Assembly: GCA_963695705.1 (NCBI GenBank)
Contig: CAVOHB010000009.1
Span: 558,001-622,000, forward strand
Origin: JBKPNJ01 sp963695705
Lineage (GTDB): Bacteria > Actinomycetota > Actinomycetes > Propionibacteriales > Nocardioidaceae
Direction: 5' to 3'
Length of the DNA: 64,000 bases
Of this stretch, positions 45,338-53,768 are shown one piece after another; within the stretch, counting starts at the first letter, position 1, and every line of letters starts with the position of its first letter. The notes below the pieces were generated by a model. That model was not told where the DNA came from. It did not search any database and saw only the letters and a program-made list of their open reading frames with translations. A program made the translations under genes and the position numbers.

Positions 45338-45794
45338 GCGGCGGTCGAGCGGCGAGGGCCGGCCATCGGGCCGGTCGACACGGGAGGGCCCCGGCCGGGT
45401 GCTGGTCGCCGTGTACGCCGTGTTCGCGCTCGCCGCCACCGCCCGGTCGACGGTGCAGATGGCCACGAAGTTCCACGATGCGCCGGTGCCGTACCTCCTG
45501 TCGGGCGTCGCCGGCGTCGTCTACATCACCGCGACGGTTGCCCTGGCCCGAGGGGACCGCGCGTCGCGCGGGGTCGCCTGGGTGACGATCGGCGTCGAGC
45601 TCGTGGGGGTCATCGTCGTGGGCACGGCCAGTCTGCTGGCCCCCGAACACTTCGCTGACGCCACCGTCTGGTCCGACTACGGTCAGGGGTACGGCTACGT
45701 GCCACTCGTGCTGCCGTTGTTCGGGCTCGGCTGGCTGGCGCGTACCCGGCCGCGAAGCGACAGTGAATCATCGGCTGACAGGGTGGAGACATGA
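45330..45794 (+). CDS. Conserved small membrane protein
   Basis: A 154-residue protein: Arg/Gly-rich N-terminus then four spans, with VLVAVYAVFALAATARSTVQMATKF and YLLSGVAGVVYITATVALARGDR recognisable as an actinobacterial family of unknown function that pairs with the preceding membrane gene. TTG start at 45330 overlaps the previous stop; low certainty of exact start. Confidence 0.68.
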   Translation: MSERRSSGEGRPSGRSTREGPGRVLVAVYAVFALAATARSTVQMATKFHDAPVPYLLSGVAGVVYITATVALARGDRASRGVAWVTIGVELVGVIVVGTASLLAPEHFADATVWSDYGQGYGYVPLVLPLFGLGWLARTRPRSDSESSADRVET

Positions 45795-46171
45795 TCGGGC
45801 GCCTGCACCACGTGGTCATCGACTGCCCCGACCCGGCCACGCTCGCGGCGTTCTACGCGGAGCTGACCGGCATGCCCATCGTCTGGGAGTCCGACGACTG
45901 GGTGGTGATCGCACCGGCCGTGGACACCTCGGGCATCGCGTTCCAGCTGGCCCCGGACCACCAGCCGCCGCACTGGCCCGATCCCTCACGGCCCCAGCAG
46001 TTCCACCTCGACATCATGGTCGACGACGCGGACATGGCCCGGTCGCGCGTCGTGGAGCTGGGTGGGCGACAGCTGGCGGAGGTGGACGGCAAGTACGGCG
46101 TGTACGCCGATCCCGTAGGTCATCCGTTCTGCCTGATTCGCCGACCTCGGTGGGCTCCGCCGATCGGCTGA
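45791..46171 (+). CDS. VOC-family glyoxalase-like protein
   Basis: A 126-residue vicinal-oxygen-chelate fold protein: GRLHHVVIDCPDPATLAAFYAELTGMPIVWESDDWVVI and FHLDIMVDDADMARSRVVELGGRQLAEVDGKYGVYADPVGHPFCL, two betaalphabetabetabeta units with His and Glu-type positions for metal. Function (lyase, dioxygenase or resistance) not predictable. Confidence 0.82.
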   Translation: MIGRLHHVVIDCPDPATLAAFYAELTGMPIVWESDDWVVIAPAVDTSGIAFQLAPDHQPPHWPDPSRPQQFHLDIMVDDADMARSRVVELGGRQLAEVDGKYGVYADPVGHPFCLIRRPRWAPPIG

Positions 46172-46178
46172 CACGCGG

Positions 46179-47015
46179 CTAGCCGGGCTGGGCCGGGCCG
46201 CCCGGCGGCTTGCGGCCCCAGGCCGAGATCATCGGCGAGGTGGCGAGGTCGAGCCGCCCGGAGGCGACGTTCGACAGATGCTCGTCGATCTCTGCAGCGC
46301 TGGCGATCCCCTCGGCCACCAGCCGGTCACGAACCTGTTCGACCGTCGCCCGCTCCAGGATGTTGCACGCCGGCGAGGTGACCGGGAAGTACGCGTCCGC
46401 GTGCACCTCGACCAGCCCCGCCTCGCGAAGCAGGCGGGGGAGCGTGCGCCCGTAGGCAAGGTCCGCGCCGCGCTGCGCCAGCAGCTCCCGGAAACCGAGT
46501 CGCAGCCGGTTGGCCAGCCGCTGCCCGTCGCCGTACTCGTCCAGGCAGGCGAGCGGCTGCAGCGCCGGGTCCGCGTCCTCCACGAACAGCCACCCGCCGG
46601 GTTTCAGGGCGGCGACCAGCGCCACCAGCGCCGTATCGCGCTGCGGTACGTGAACCAGCAGGAGCCGCGCGTGCACGAGGTCGAAGTCGTCGCCCGGCGG
46701 GGCGTCCGTCCCAGCGTCGTGGCGTCGGACCTCGAACGGCGGCCGCTCCGTGGTCGCCATCCAGGAGGGGTCGATGTCGGTCGCCAGGACGTACCCGTCC
46801 GGTCCGACCCGTGCGGCCAGCCAGGCCGGGACGGTGGCACCGCCCGCACCGACCTCCCAGCATCGCCACCCGGCCGCGATACCCAGCCCGTCGATGTGCC
46901 GGAACGTACTGGGGTCGAACAGCGCCGACAGCGCCTCGAACCGCCTGCCGGCCTCGGACTGCCGGTTGTCGAGCAGGTAACCGTCGGCGTCCGGACCTGG
47001 ATCGGGCGTCGTCAT
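46179..47015 (-). CDS. SAM-dependent methyltransferase
   Basis: A 278-residue class I methyltransferase. CWEVGAGGATVPAWLAARVGPDGYVLATDIDP is motif I with the acidic residue after beta2; FDLVHARLLLVHVPQRDTALVALVAALKPGGWLFVED motif III region. Resembles UbiE/Coq5-like and ArsM-like small-molecule methyltransferases but no substrate mark. Convergent with the VOC gene. Confidence 0.82.
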   Translation of the reverse strand: MTTPDPGPDADGYLLDNRQSEAGRRFEALSALFDPSTFRHIDGLGIAAGWRCWEVGAGGATVPAWLAARVGPDGYVLATDIDPSWMATTERPPFEVRRHDAGTDAPPGDDFDLVHARLLLVHVPQRDTALVALVAALKPGGWLFVEDADPALQPLACLDEYGDGQRLANRLRLGFRELLAQRGADLAYGRTLPRLLREAGLVEVHADAYFPVTSPACNILERATVEQVRDRLVAEGIASAAEIDEHLSNVASGRLDLATSPMISAWGRKPPGGPAQPG

Positions 47016-47053
47016 CTGGCCATCCTGGCACCTGCTCGCCGTCGCACGGCTGT

Positions 47054-47077
47054 ATTAGTTGACATAATGTCGCTTAT
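47054..47077 (+). promoter_or_regulatory. Palindromic operator-like site
   Basis: TTAGTTGACATAATGTCGC centres on the perfect palindrome GACATAATGTC, in the style of MarR-family sites. It lies 39 nt upstream of the methyltransferase start and ~100 nt upstream of the ZIP gene, so it could serve either direction. Confidence 0.4.
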
Positions 47078-47094
47078 CGGCGCATTCCCAGGGG

Positions 47095-47153
47095 TTGACA
47101 CCGAGCCCGGCTGCGGGCGAAACTTAGGCCGCCCTAAGCAAGGGTTGCCTAAC
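47095..47153 (+). promoter_or_regulatory. ZIP-gene promoter with DtxR/IdeR/MntR-like box
   Basis: TTGACA at 47095-47100 is followed ~18-20 bp later by a -10-like AT-richer stretch covered by CTTAGGCCGCCCTAAG (47123-47138), a perfect 6-4-6 palindrome, and then GGTTGCCTAAC. The TTAGG/CCTAA half-sites are those of DtxR-family metal repressors. A site over the -10 of a metal transporter gene fits metal repression. Confidence 0.6.
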
Positions 47154-47176
47154 AGTGCGATGGCCGGAGGCCGTGG

Positions 47177-48040
47177 ATGTCTTCTCTCGAGATCGCGGTA
47201 CTCGGCGCCATCGCCGGCTTCACGATCTTTCTCGGGCTGCCGCTGGCGCGGGTCCGCACGTCGCCGCTCGGAATGCGCGCCTTCTTGAATGCCAGCGCCA
47301 CCGGCATCCTGCTCTTCCTGCTGTGGGATGTGCTGTCGCACGCGGTGGAGCCGGTCGAGGACGCGTTGGTCGCCGCCTCGGTGGATCACACCGGCTCGTG
47401 GCTGCGTTTCACCGGGCTCGCCGTGGTGGTCATCGCCGGTCTGGTGGTGGGTCTCATCAGCCTGGCGTACTACGAGCGCTGGATGGCTCGACCGCGGCCC
47501 GCCGTCGTCGGGCGCGGATACGGTCCCGGAGCGATGGCAGCGGACGAGCTCAGGGCTTCCAACGGCTGGCTGAACCTGGAGTCACCCGCCCGCCGGCTGG
47601 CCATGCTGATCGCGGTCGGTATCGGCCTGCACAACTTCTCCGAGGGGCTGGCGATCGGCCAGTCGGCGGCCAGCGGAGAGATCAGCCTGGCCGTGCTGCT
47701 CATCATCGGCTTCGGCCTGCACAACGCGACGGAGGGCTTCGGGATCATCGCCCCGATGGCCGCTGAGCAGACCAGGCCGAGCTGGGGCTTCCTGGCGCTC
47801 CTCGGGCTGATCGGCGGCGGTCCCACGTTCGTCGGCACGCTGGTCGGCCAGTCGTTCGTCAACGACGCCGTCTTCGTCGGCTTCCTCGCGCTCGCCGCGG
47901 GCTCGATCCTGTACGTGATCATCCAGCTGCTCCGGGTCGCCGAGCGGATGGGCCGGCGGGAGCTGCTGTACTGGGGCATCCTGACCGGGCTCATCCTGGG
48001 TTTCGCCACCGACTTCATCCTCGTCGCCGCCGGCGGCTGA
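47177..48040 (+). CDS. ZIP-family metal transporter
   Basis: A 287-residue membrane protein with about eight spans. AVGIGLHNFSEGLAIGQSAA and LIIGFGLHNATEGFGIIAPM are the paired HNxxEG metal-binding motifs in spans 4 and 5 of ZIP proteins. Imports Zn2+, Fe2+ or Mn2+. The DtxR-like box in its promoter suggests control by iron or manganese, so one of these is a likely substrate. Confidence 0.9.
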   Translation: MSSLEIAVLGAIAGFTIFLGLPLARVRTSPLGMRAFLNASATGILLFLLWDVLSHAVEPVEDALVAASVDHTGSWLRFTGLAVVVIAGLVVGLISLAYYERWMARPRPAVVGRGYGPGAMAADELRASNGWLNLESPARRLAMLIAVGIGLHNFSEGLAIGQSAASGEISLAVLLIIGFGLHNATEGFGIIAPMAAEQTRPSWGFLALLGLIGGGPTFVGTLVGQSFVNDAVFVGFLALAAGSILYVIIQLLRVAERMGRRELLYWGILTGLILGFATDFILVAAGG

Positions 48041-48155
48041 CAGACGTCGGGCGCACCACCCACACCCGGGGCGACCAATCCCGGTCAGGTTCCATGGACC
48101 CCTCGTCAAGCGGGACTGACCGGGCCTAGGCTGGCCCCGAACGGAGGTGACGCCG

Positions 48156-48359
48156 ATGCATGCGAACGTGGGTGAACGCCTGCGGATCCACGGCCGAACC
48201 GTTGGTACCCGCGATCAGGAGGCCGAGATCCTCGAGGTGCGTGGCGAGGCCGGTCAACCGCCCTACCTCGTACGGTTCACGGACGGTCGCGAGAGCCTGA
48301 TGTTCCCGGGCCCGGACTGCCAGGTCGAACGCGGCTCAGCGCCCGGTCAAGGGGTCTAG
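48156..48359 (+). CDS. DUF1918 family small protein
   Basis: A 67-residue protein: VGERLRIHGRTVGTRDQEAEILEVRGEAGQPPYLVRFTDGRESLMFPGPDCQVE is the DUF1918 fold, a small beta-barrel common in actinobacteria with unknown function. ATG at 48156 has GGAGG 9 nt upstream; a GTG at 48147 overlaps that site. Confidence 0.88.
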   Translation: MHANVGERLRIHGRTVGTRDQEAEILEVRGEAGQPPYLVRFTDGRESLMFPGPDCQVERGSAPGQGV

Positions 48360-48367
48360 TCAGCCGT

Positions 48368-49402
48368 TCAGACTCCGGGCCCGGCGGCGTAGGCGTCGAT
48401 GTCGGCGAGGATCCTGCGGCGCAGGTGCTCCGCGCAGAACGACGCCCGTACGGCCGCGCGCGACATGTCGGCGAGTTGTGCTGCGTCCATGCCGAAGTGG
48501 TGGTGGGCGACCCCGAACTCGCTGTTCAGCGTGGTGGCGAACATCCCCGGGTCGTCGGAGTTCAGCGTCACGCTCACACCGGATCGCAGCAGCGCGGGCA
48601 GCGGGTGCTCAGACAGGGCGGTCACCGCCCGGGTCCGAAGATTCGACGTCGGGCACATGTCGAGCGTGACGTCGTGTGTGGCCAGGTACGACACCAGGTC
48701 GGGATCCTGCAGCGCGGTGATGCCATGGCCGATCCGCTGGGCAGCGAGCAGGCGGATCGACTCCCAGATCGTCTGCGGGCCCGTTGTCTCACCGGCGTGC
48801 GGAACGCCGGCCAGTCCGAGGGCACGCGCGCGTCCGAACACGTCGGCGAACTGGGCCCGCGGGACTCCGACCTCTGGCCCACCGAGCCCGAAGCCGACAC
48901 TGCCCTCCGGCGCGAAGCGCTCGACCCAGTCGGCGGTCCGCTCCCCCGACTCGAGCCCGAGCTCACCGGGGATGTCGAAGATCCAGCCGAGCTCGATGCC
49001 GAAGTCGGTCCTGGCCTGGCTGCGTGCCTCGGTCAGCGCGGGACCGATCGCCTCGGGCTTGATGCCCATCTGCAGGTGCGAGTCAGGGGTGACCGTGACC
49101 TCGGCATAGCGGACGTTCTGCGACGCGAGGTCACGTGCCGTTCCGTACGTGAGGGCCCGTAGGTCGTCGGGTGTGCGGATCAGTGCGTTCACGGCGATGT
49201 AGACCCGGATGAAATGCGCGAAGTCGGTGAACTCGTAGAACCGGCGGAGCTCTGCGGCGTCGGTCGGCACACCGCAGTCGGGGTGCCGACGGGCGAGTTC
49301 GATGACCGTCGGTACCGACGCAGAGCCGACGAGGTGCACATGGAGTTCCACCTTCGGCAGCCCCGCGATGAACGAATCGATGTCCAGGCTCGGGTCCGGC
49401 AT
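48368..49402 (-). CDS. add: Adenosine deaminase
   Basis: A 344-residue amidohydrolase: LPKVELHVHLVGS (HxH zinc ligands; the usual Asp after HL is Val here), GVPHAGETTGPQTIWESI (catalytic Glu and His ligand), RIGHGITALQDP, and VSVTLNSDDPGMFATTLNSEF (Asp ligand and neighbour). Converts adenosine to inosine in purine salvage; the V in HVHLVGS leaves some room for a related substrate. Confidence 0.9.
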   Translation of the reverse strand: MPDPSLDIDSFIAGLPKVELHVHLVGSASVPTVIELARRHPDCGVPTDAAELRRFYEFTDFAHFIRVYIAVNALIRTPDDLRALTYGTARDLASQNVRYAEVTVTPDSHLQMGIKPEAIGPALTEARSQARTDFGIELGWIFDIPGELGLESGERTADWVERFAPEGSVGFGLGGPEVGVPRAQFADVFGRARALGLAGVPHAGETTGPQTIWESIRLLAAQRIGHGITALQDPDLVSYLATHDVTLDMCPTSNLRTRAVTALSEHPLPALLRSGVSVTLNSDDPGMFATTLNSEFGVAHHHFGMDAAQLADMSRAAVRASFCAEHLRRRILADIDAYAAGPGV

Positions 49403-49572
49403 GCGGACACCCTACGGCTGAGCGTCGACGGGATGCGCAACGCACAGCATCCTGGCGCCCCAACTCATTACAGTCCCGTGGTCATCTTCGAGAAGCCGTT
49501 GTTTGCGGAGGATATTCGTCCCCAGAGACGTAACATCCACCACACATCGAACCCGCAAGCGAGGAGCGCACA

Positions 49573-50295
49573 ATGGCCGACAACTCCGGGGCCTGGGACT
49601 TCACCGGGCTGAAGGCGATGTACATCAACTGCACGCTGAAGCGCTCCCCCGACGTCTCCAACACCCAGGCGCTCGTCGACCTGAGCGCGGACATCATGCG
49701 CCAGCACGGCGTGGCCGTCGAGACGGTCCGGGCCGTCGACCATGACATCGCGACCGGGGTGTGGCCGGACATGACCGAGCACGGCTGGCAGTCCGACGCA
49801 TGGCCAGACCTCGCTGCCCGTGTGCAGGCCAGCCACATCCTGGTCCTGGCCGGACCGATCTGGCTGGGCGACAACTCCAGTGTGATGAAGCAGGTCATCG
49901 AGCGCCTGTACGCCGGGAGCAGCCAGCTCAACGAGCGCGGCCAGTACGCGTACTACGGGAAGGTCGGCGGAGCGCTCATCACCGGGAACGAGGATGGCAT
50001 CAAACACTGCGCCATGAACATCCTCTACAGCCTCCAGCACATCGGCTACACGATCCCTCCGCAGGCCGACGCCGGCTGGATCGGCGAGGCGGGCCCCGGC
50101 CCTTCGTACCTCGATCCGGGTTCCGGCGGTCCGGAGAACGACTTCACCAACCGGAACACCGCGTTCATGACGTGGAACCTCATGCACGTAGCGTCCATGC
50201 TCGCCGGCGCCGACGGAATCCCCGCGCACGGGAACCAGCGCAGCGAGTGGGACGCGGGTTGCCGCTTCGACTCTGAGAACCCCGAGCACCGGTGA
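49573..50295 (+). CDS. Flavodoxin-fold NAD(P)H-dependent FMN reductase-like protein
   Basis: A 240-residue protein: KAMYINCTLKRSPDVSNTQALVDLSADIMRQHGV begins a flavodoxin-like fold, AGPIWLGDNSSVMKQVIERLYAGSSQLNERGQYAYYGKVGGALITGNEDGIKH covers the FMN phosphate and isoalloxazine loops. Similar proteins are annotated NADPH-dependent FMN or quinone reductases. AGGAG upstream of the ATG. Confidence 0.85.
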   Translation: MADNSGAWDFTGLKAMYINCTLKRSPDVSNTQALVDLSADIMRQHGVAVETVRAVDHDIATGVWPDMTEHGWQSDAWPDLAARVQASHILVLAGPIWLGDNSSVMKQVIERLYAGSSQLNERGQYAYYGKVGGALITGNEDGIKHCAMNILYSLQHIGYTIPPQADAGWIGEAGPGPSYLDPGSGGPENDFTNRNTAFMTWNLMHVASMLAGADGIPAHGNQRSEWDAGCRFDSENPEHR

Positions 50296-50384
50296 GCGGG
50301 ACCCCCCACTGACGTGGGGGTCGAGCTCGCGGGCGGACTGGGACCGACCGGGACAGAATGAGGCATCGAGCCGAGGAGGTTCCG

Positions 50385-51308
50385 ATGCCCGCCGTCACCG
50401 AGAGCATCCACGTCCACCGGTCCGCCGAGGAGGTCTGGGCCTATCTGACCGACTGGTCGCGCTATCCGGAATGGGACAGCACAACCGCCGGGGCCGAGCA
50501 GATCGACCCCGGCGAACCCGAGCCCGGGACGCGGTTCCGGTGGGTCGGCAGGGTTCCTGGCCGCACGCTCCCGTTTCAGAGCGTGGTCACCGAGTGGGAT
50601 CCCCCCAGACGGATGGCCTATGCCTCCACGTCCGGCCTGGGTCCGTTGACCGGCTCGGCCGGCTGGAAGGCGGTCACTGCGGCGGCCGGCGGCTGCGTTG
50701 TCGAGGTCGGCGTCGACGTCTCAGTCGGACTCCCCCAACCGTTGCGACTGGTCGTCGAGCCGTTGGTGCCCCTGTTGCTGCGCGGACGGATGAGACGGGA
50801 CCTGCGGCGGCTCCGAACGGTCCTGCACGGTGAAGCGCCCGCCGGGGAGAAGGCGGTCCCGACGTCTGTCGAGACCGTCCACGTCAATCGTGACCCACGG
50901 GAGGTTTGGGACTATCTCACCGACCTTTCCCATCAGCCCGAGTGGGACACCCTCACCATCTCCTGCGAGCAGATCGATGAGGGACCCATGCGGGTCGGCA
51001 CCCGGTTCCGCTGGGTGCTGCGGCTGATGGGACGCCGCATTGCGATCGAGTCGCAGCTGACCGGCTGGTCCCCGCCCAAGCAGATGGAGTACGCCGTCAC
51101 GACCGGGCCGGTGCAGGGCGCCGGCTGGACCGCGGTGTTTCCGTCGGCAGGTGGCGGCTGCGACGTGGAGCGGGGCGTCGTGGCGGCTCCCGGAGTCGGC
51201 CGTGCCGTGGCACGCGTGAGCGATCCCGTTCTGGTCTGGTGGACCGGCCGCAGCGAACGCAGGGCAATGCGCCGGCTGGCCGACGTACTCGACCATGCGA
51301 GCCGATGA
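50385..51308 (+). CDS. Protein with two tandem SRPBCC (START-like) domains
   Basis: A 307-residue protein built of an internal duplication. VTESIHVHRSAEEVWAYLTDWSRYPEWDSTTAGAEQI...GTRFRWVGRVPGRTLPF and VETVHVNRDPREVWDYLTDLSHQPEWDTLTISCEQI...GTRFRWVLRLMGRRIAIE are the same polyketide-cyclase/dehydrase-type fold start, ~160 residues apart. Ligand unknown. GGAGG before ATG 50385. Confidence 0.82.
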   Translation: MPAVTESIHVHRSAEEVWAYLTDWSRYPEWDSTTAGAEQIDPGEPEPGTRFRWVGRVPGRTLPFQSVVTEWDPPRRMAYASTSGLGPLTGSAGWKAVTAAAGGCVVEVGVDVSVGLPQPLRLVVEPLVPLLLRGRMRRDLRRLRTVLHGEAPAGEKAVPTSVETVHVNRDPREVWDYLTDLSHQPEWDTLTISCEQIDEGPMRVGTRFRWVLRLMGRRIAIESQLTGWSPPKQMEYAVTTGPVQGAGWTAVFPSAGGGCDVERGVVAAPGVGRAVARVSDPVLVWWTGRSERRAMRRLADVLDHASR

Positions 51309-51311
51309 CCG

Positions 51312-52352
51312 GTGATCGCTGAGCGGCTCCGGGCTCAGTTGCTCTCCGGACCTCCAGCCGGCAGCGCAGTCGAGGTCTGTGACCGCTTGCTCGCGGTGCA
51401 GGCTCAGGATCCTCGCGGCGCCCGACTGGCCGTCAGAGCACGGACGACCGGGCTCACCGCCGCCGCCGTCGACCGGGCGCTGACCGCTGACCGCTCGCTG
51501 GTGATCAGCTGGCTCAACCGCGGCACGCTGCATCTGGTCCGCACCGAGGACTACTGGTGGATGCACGCGCTGACGACTCCGCAGCTTGTCACGACGAGCG
51601 CCCGCAGGCTGTCCCAGGAGCAGGTTTCGCCGTCGGCGGCCGACCGCGGCGTGGCGGTCGTGCAGCGATCCCTGGCCGCGGAGGGTCCGCTGACGCGCGC
51701 CCAGCTCCGCGAGCGCGTCGCGGCGGCGGGGGTACGCGTCGAGGGACAGGCCCTGGTACACATCCTGCTGCTGACATCGCTGCGGGGGCTGATTGTCCGA
51801 GGACCGGTCATCGGCAACGAGCAGGCGTTCGTACTCGTCCATGACTGGTTGGGCGCACCTCCCCCTGCCGTGGATCGCGACACCGCCCTCGGGGAGCTCG
51901 CGCGTCGCTACCTGATCGGGCACGGGCCGGCCGCCGACCGCGATCTCGCCAAGTGGGCCGGTCTGCCGCTGAGAGACGCGCGACGTGGGTTGGGCACCAT
52001 CGCCTCGGAACTGGATCAACGCGACGACGGTCTGGTCGACCTGGCGGGACGCGAGCCGGTCAAGGAGCTTCCGCCACCCCGGCTGCTGGGAGCGTTCGAG
52101 CCGCTGCTGTTGGGGTGGGTCTCACGCGAGCCGGTCCTGGCCTCCTATCAGGGCATCGTCACGGTGAACGGCATCTTCCGTCCCTTCGCGCTGGTACGCG
52201 GGCGGGCCGTCGCGACGTGGAGCATGACGAACGGTCAGGCAGCACTGCAGCCCTTCGCCCGAATCTCGGCAGCGAACAGGTCGGCGTTGCAGCGCGATGC
52301 TCGCGATGTCACTCGCTTCCTGGCCGGCGCCGAGGAGTCGCGCCAGTCCTGA
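51312..52352 (+). CDS. Winged-helix DNA-binding protein (AlkZ/YcaQ-related)
   Basis: A 346-residue protein: LLAVQAQDPRGARLAVRART carries the Q-x-Q(D) motif near the N-terminus and SWLNRGTLHLVRTEDYWWMHAL the 'W..RGT.H.v...D..w' block of the HTH_42 winged-helix family. E. coli YcaQ (AlkZ2/AlkX) unhooks DNA crosslinks as a glycosylase; many actinobacterial members are untested. GTG start 3 nt after the SRPBCC stop. Confidence 0.8.
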   Translation: MIAERLRAQLLSGPPAGSAVEVCDRLLAVQAQDPRGARLAVRARTTGLTAAAVDRALTADRSLVISWLNRGTLHLVRTEDYWWMHALTTPQLVTTSARRLSQEQVSPSAADRGVAVVQRSLAAEGPLTRAQLRERVAAAGVRVEGQALVHILLLTSLRGLIVRGPVIGNEQAFVLVHDWLGAPPPAVDRDTALGELARRYLIGHGPAADRDLAKWAGLPLRDARRGLGTIASELDQRDDGLVDLAGREPVKELPPPRLLGAFEPLLLGWVSREPVLASYQGIVTVNGIFRPFALVRGRAVATWSMTNGQAALQPFARISAANRSALQRDARDVTRFLAGAEESRQS

Positions 52353-52365
52353 CGGTCGACGTCAG

Positions 52366-52791
52366 TCAGTCGCCTTGGCGGGAAGACCAACCGGACCAGT
52401 GCACCACGTCGATCGCCAGCACCGGACCCTGCGGGCGATCGTCACGGTGTTGCGGGTAGCGCTCGGCCAGGAGGTCGATCGCGAGCTGGGCCTCCGGCTC
52501 AACCGCCTCGAGCACCCGACCGGTGCCGTCCGCTCGTACCCACCAAAGGTCGCTCCAGTCCGCGTCGTTGTAGTGGTCCACCAGGACGCTGGCGGCCGGG
52601 TTGTCCGTGACGTTGGCAAGTCGACGCAGCGCCGTCGTGCGCTTCGGCTTGGCGTCGACCGCGGTGTAGATGGTGTCGTGAACCAGGACGAAGACGATGG
52701 GCACCACGTGGGGCTTCCCGGCGGCGTCGGCGGTGGCAAGCCGCGCGACACGGGCCGCCTCGAAGATCCGGCGCTGCCGTTCGGGCGTCAC
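52366..52791 (-). CDS. PPOX-class F420-dependent oxidoreductase
   Basis: A 141-residue split-barrel protein: FEAARVARLATADAAGKPHVVPIVFVLVHDTIYTAVDAKPKRTTALRRLANVTDNPAASVLVDHYNDADWSDLWWVRADGTGRV matches the TIGR03668 subgroup thought to use F420. GTG start overlaps the luciferase-like gene stop, so the two are co-transcribed. Confidence 0.85.
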   Translation of the reverse strand: MTPERQRRIFEAARVARLATADAAGKPHVVPIVFVLVHDTIYTAVDAKPKRTTALRRLANVTDNPAASVLVDHYNDADWSDLWWVRADGTGRVLEAVEPEAQLAIDLLAERYPQHRDDRPQGPVLAIDVVHWSGWSSRQGD

Positions 52792-53618
52792 TCGCCGTGC
52801 AGCTGCGCGACGGCCGTCTCGAACCGGTCGAGCGCCTGTTCCACCGGCCCGGCGGTGGCCGACGGCACCCAGTGCACGGCCCGGCGGAAGCCGGCCTCTT
52901 CGTACTGCTCGAGCACCTTCGGGTCGGCGGGAACCCCCATGACCATCAGCTCGATCGGTCGCTCGGCCCTTGCGCGCAGCTCGACCACACGCTCGAGGAT
53001 CCCGCCGGACCGATGGTTGGGGAACCACGCGTCGCCGAAAGCGAGCACGCGGTCGAGCACGGTGGGGCCGCTGCCACCGACGAGGATCGGCGGATGCGGC
53101 CACTGCGCCGGCTTGGGCCAGGACCAGATGCGCTCGAAGCTGACATGCTCACCGGCATAGCTCGCCTCGGGCTGGGTCCAGATCTGCTTCATCGCCTCCA
53201 CGCGCTCGGCGAGGATCGCCATCCGGTGTCGCGGATCGGTGCCGTGGTTGAGCATCTCCTCGCGGTTCCAGCCGGCGCCGACCCCGAACTCCAGCCGCCC
53301 GCCGGAAAGCCGGTCGACGCTCGCGACCTCCTTTGCGGTGATGATCGGGTCACGCTGCACGACAAGGCAGATGCCGCTGCCGACGCGGAGTGTTGTGGTG
53401 GCGACGGCGGCAGCGGTCAGCGAGACGAACAGGTCGTACAAGTGCACGTACTTGCGGGGCAGCTCACCGCCGCCGGAGTACGGGGTCTCCCGGCTGGCCG
53501 GGATGTGCGTGTGCTCGGCGAAGAACAGGGACTCGTGCCCCCGGTCCTCGACCAGCTTGGCCATTTGGCCCGGTCCGATGGCGTCATGGGTGGCGAAGAA
53601 ACCGATGCCCGTGTCCAC
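52788..53618 (-). CDS. LLM-class F420-dependent oxidoreductase
   Basis: A 276-residue luciferase-like TIM barrel: ESLFFAEHTHIP, LRVGSGICLVVQRDPIITAKEVASVDRLSGGRLEFGVGAGWNREEM and PPILVGGSGPTVLDRVLAFGDAW. The RLSGGR.E.GVGAGW block is diagnostic of the F420-using TIGR03619 type. Substrate unknown. Pairs with the PPOX gene. Confidence 0.88.
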   Translation of the reverse strand: MDTGIGFFATHDAIGPGQMAKLVEDRGHESLFFAEHTHIPASRETPYSGGGELPRKYVHLYDLFVSLTAAAVATTTLRVGSGICLVVQRDPIITAKEVASVDRLSGGRLEFGVGAGWNREEMLNHGTDPRHRMAILAERVEAMKQIWTQPEASYAGEHVSFERIWSWPKPAQWPHPPILVGGSGPTVLDRVLAFGDAWFPNHRSGGILERVVELRARAERPIELMVMGVPADPKVLEQYEEAGFRRAVHWVPSATAGPVEQALDRFETAVAQLHGE

Positions 53619-53674
53619 CGGGTGAGCCTACGCTTCGCCACGGCTGGACGACCTGCGCAGTGCTGGGCAAAGCA

Positions 53675-53711
53675 ACGGGCCGCCGCCCGGTCATACCGGG
53701 CGGCAGCCCGT
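53675..53711. terminator. Strong hairpin terminator
   Basis: ACGGGCCGCCGCCCGGT and ACCGGGCGGCAGCCCGT pair at 16 of 17 positions around a CAT loop. It lies downstream of the minus-strand EGH-repeat gene and upstream of the F420 pair, so it most likely ends the former. Confidence 0.65.
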
Positions 53712-53768
53712 GCTGCTAGACACTCATCAACGACCCGTCGACCATGTCGCCGTTCGGCCTGCTCGAGG

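Noticed and set aside
48368..49402. Aminofutalosine deaminase instead of adenosine deaminase
   Set aside because: HVHLVGS departs from the usual HxHLDG, but overall length and the HAGE and SDDPGMF blocks fit adenosine deaminase better, and no menaquinone genes are near.
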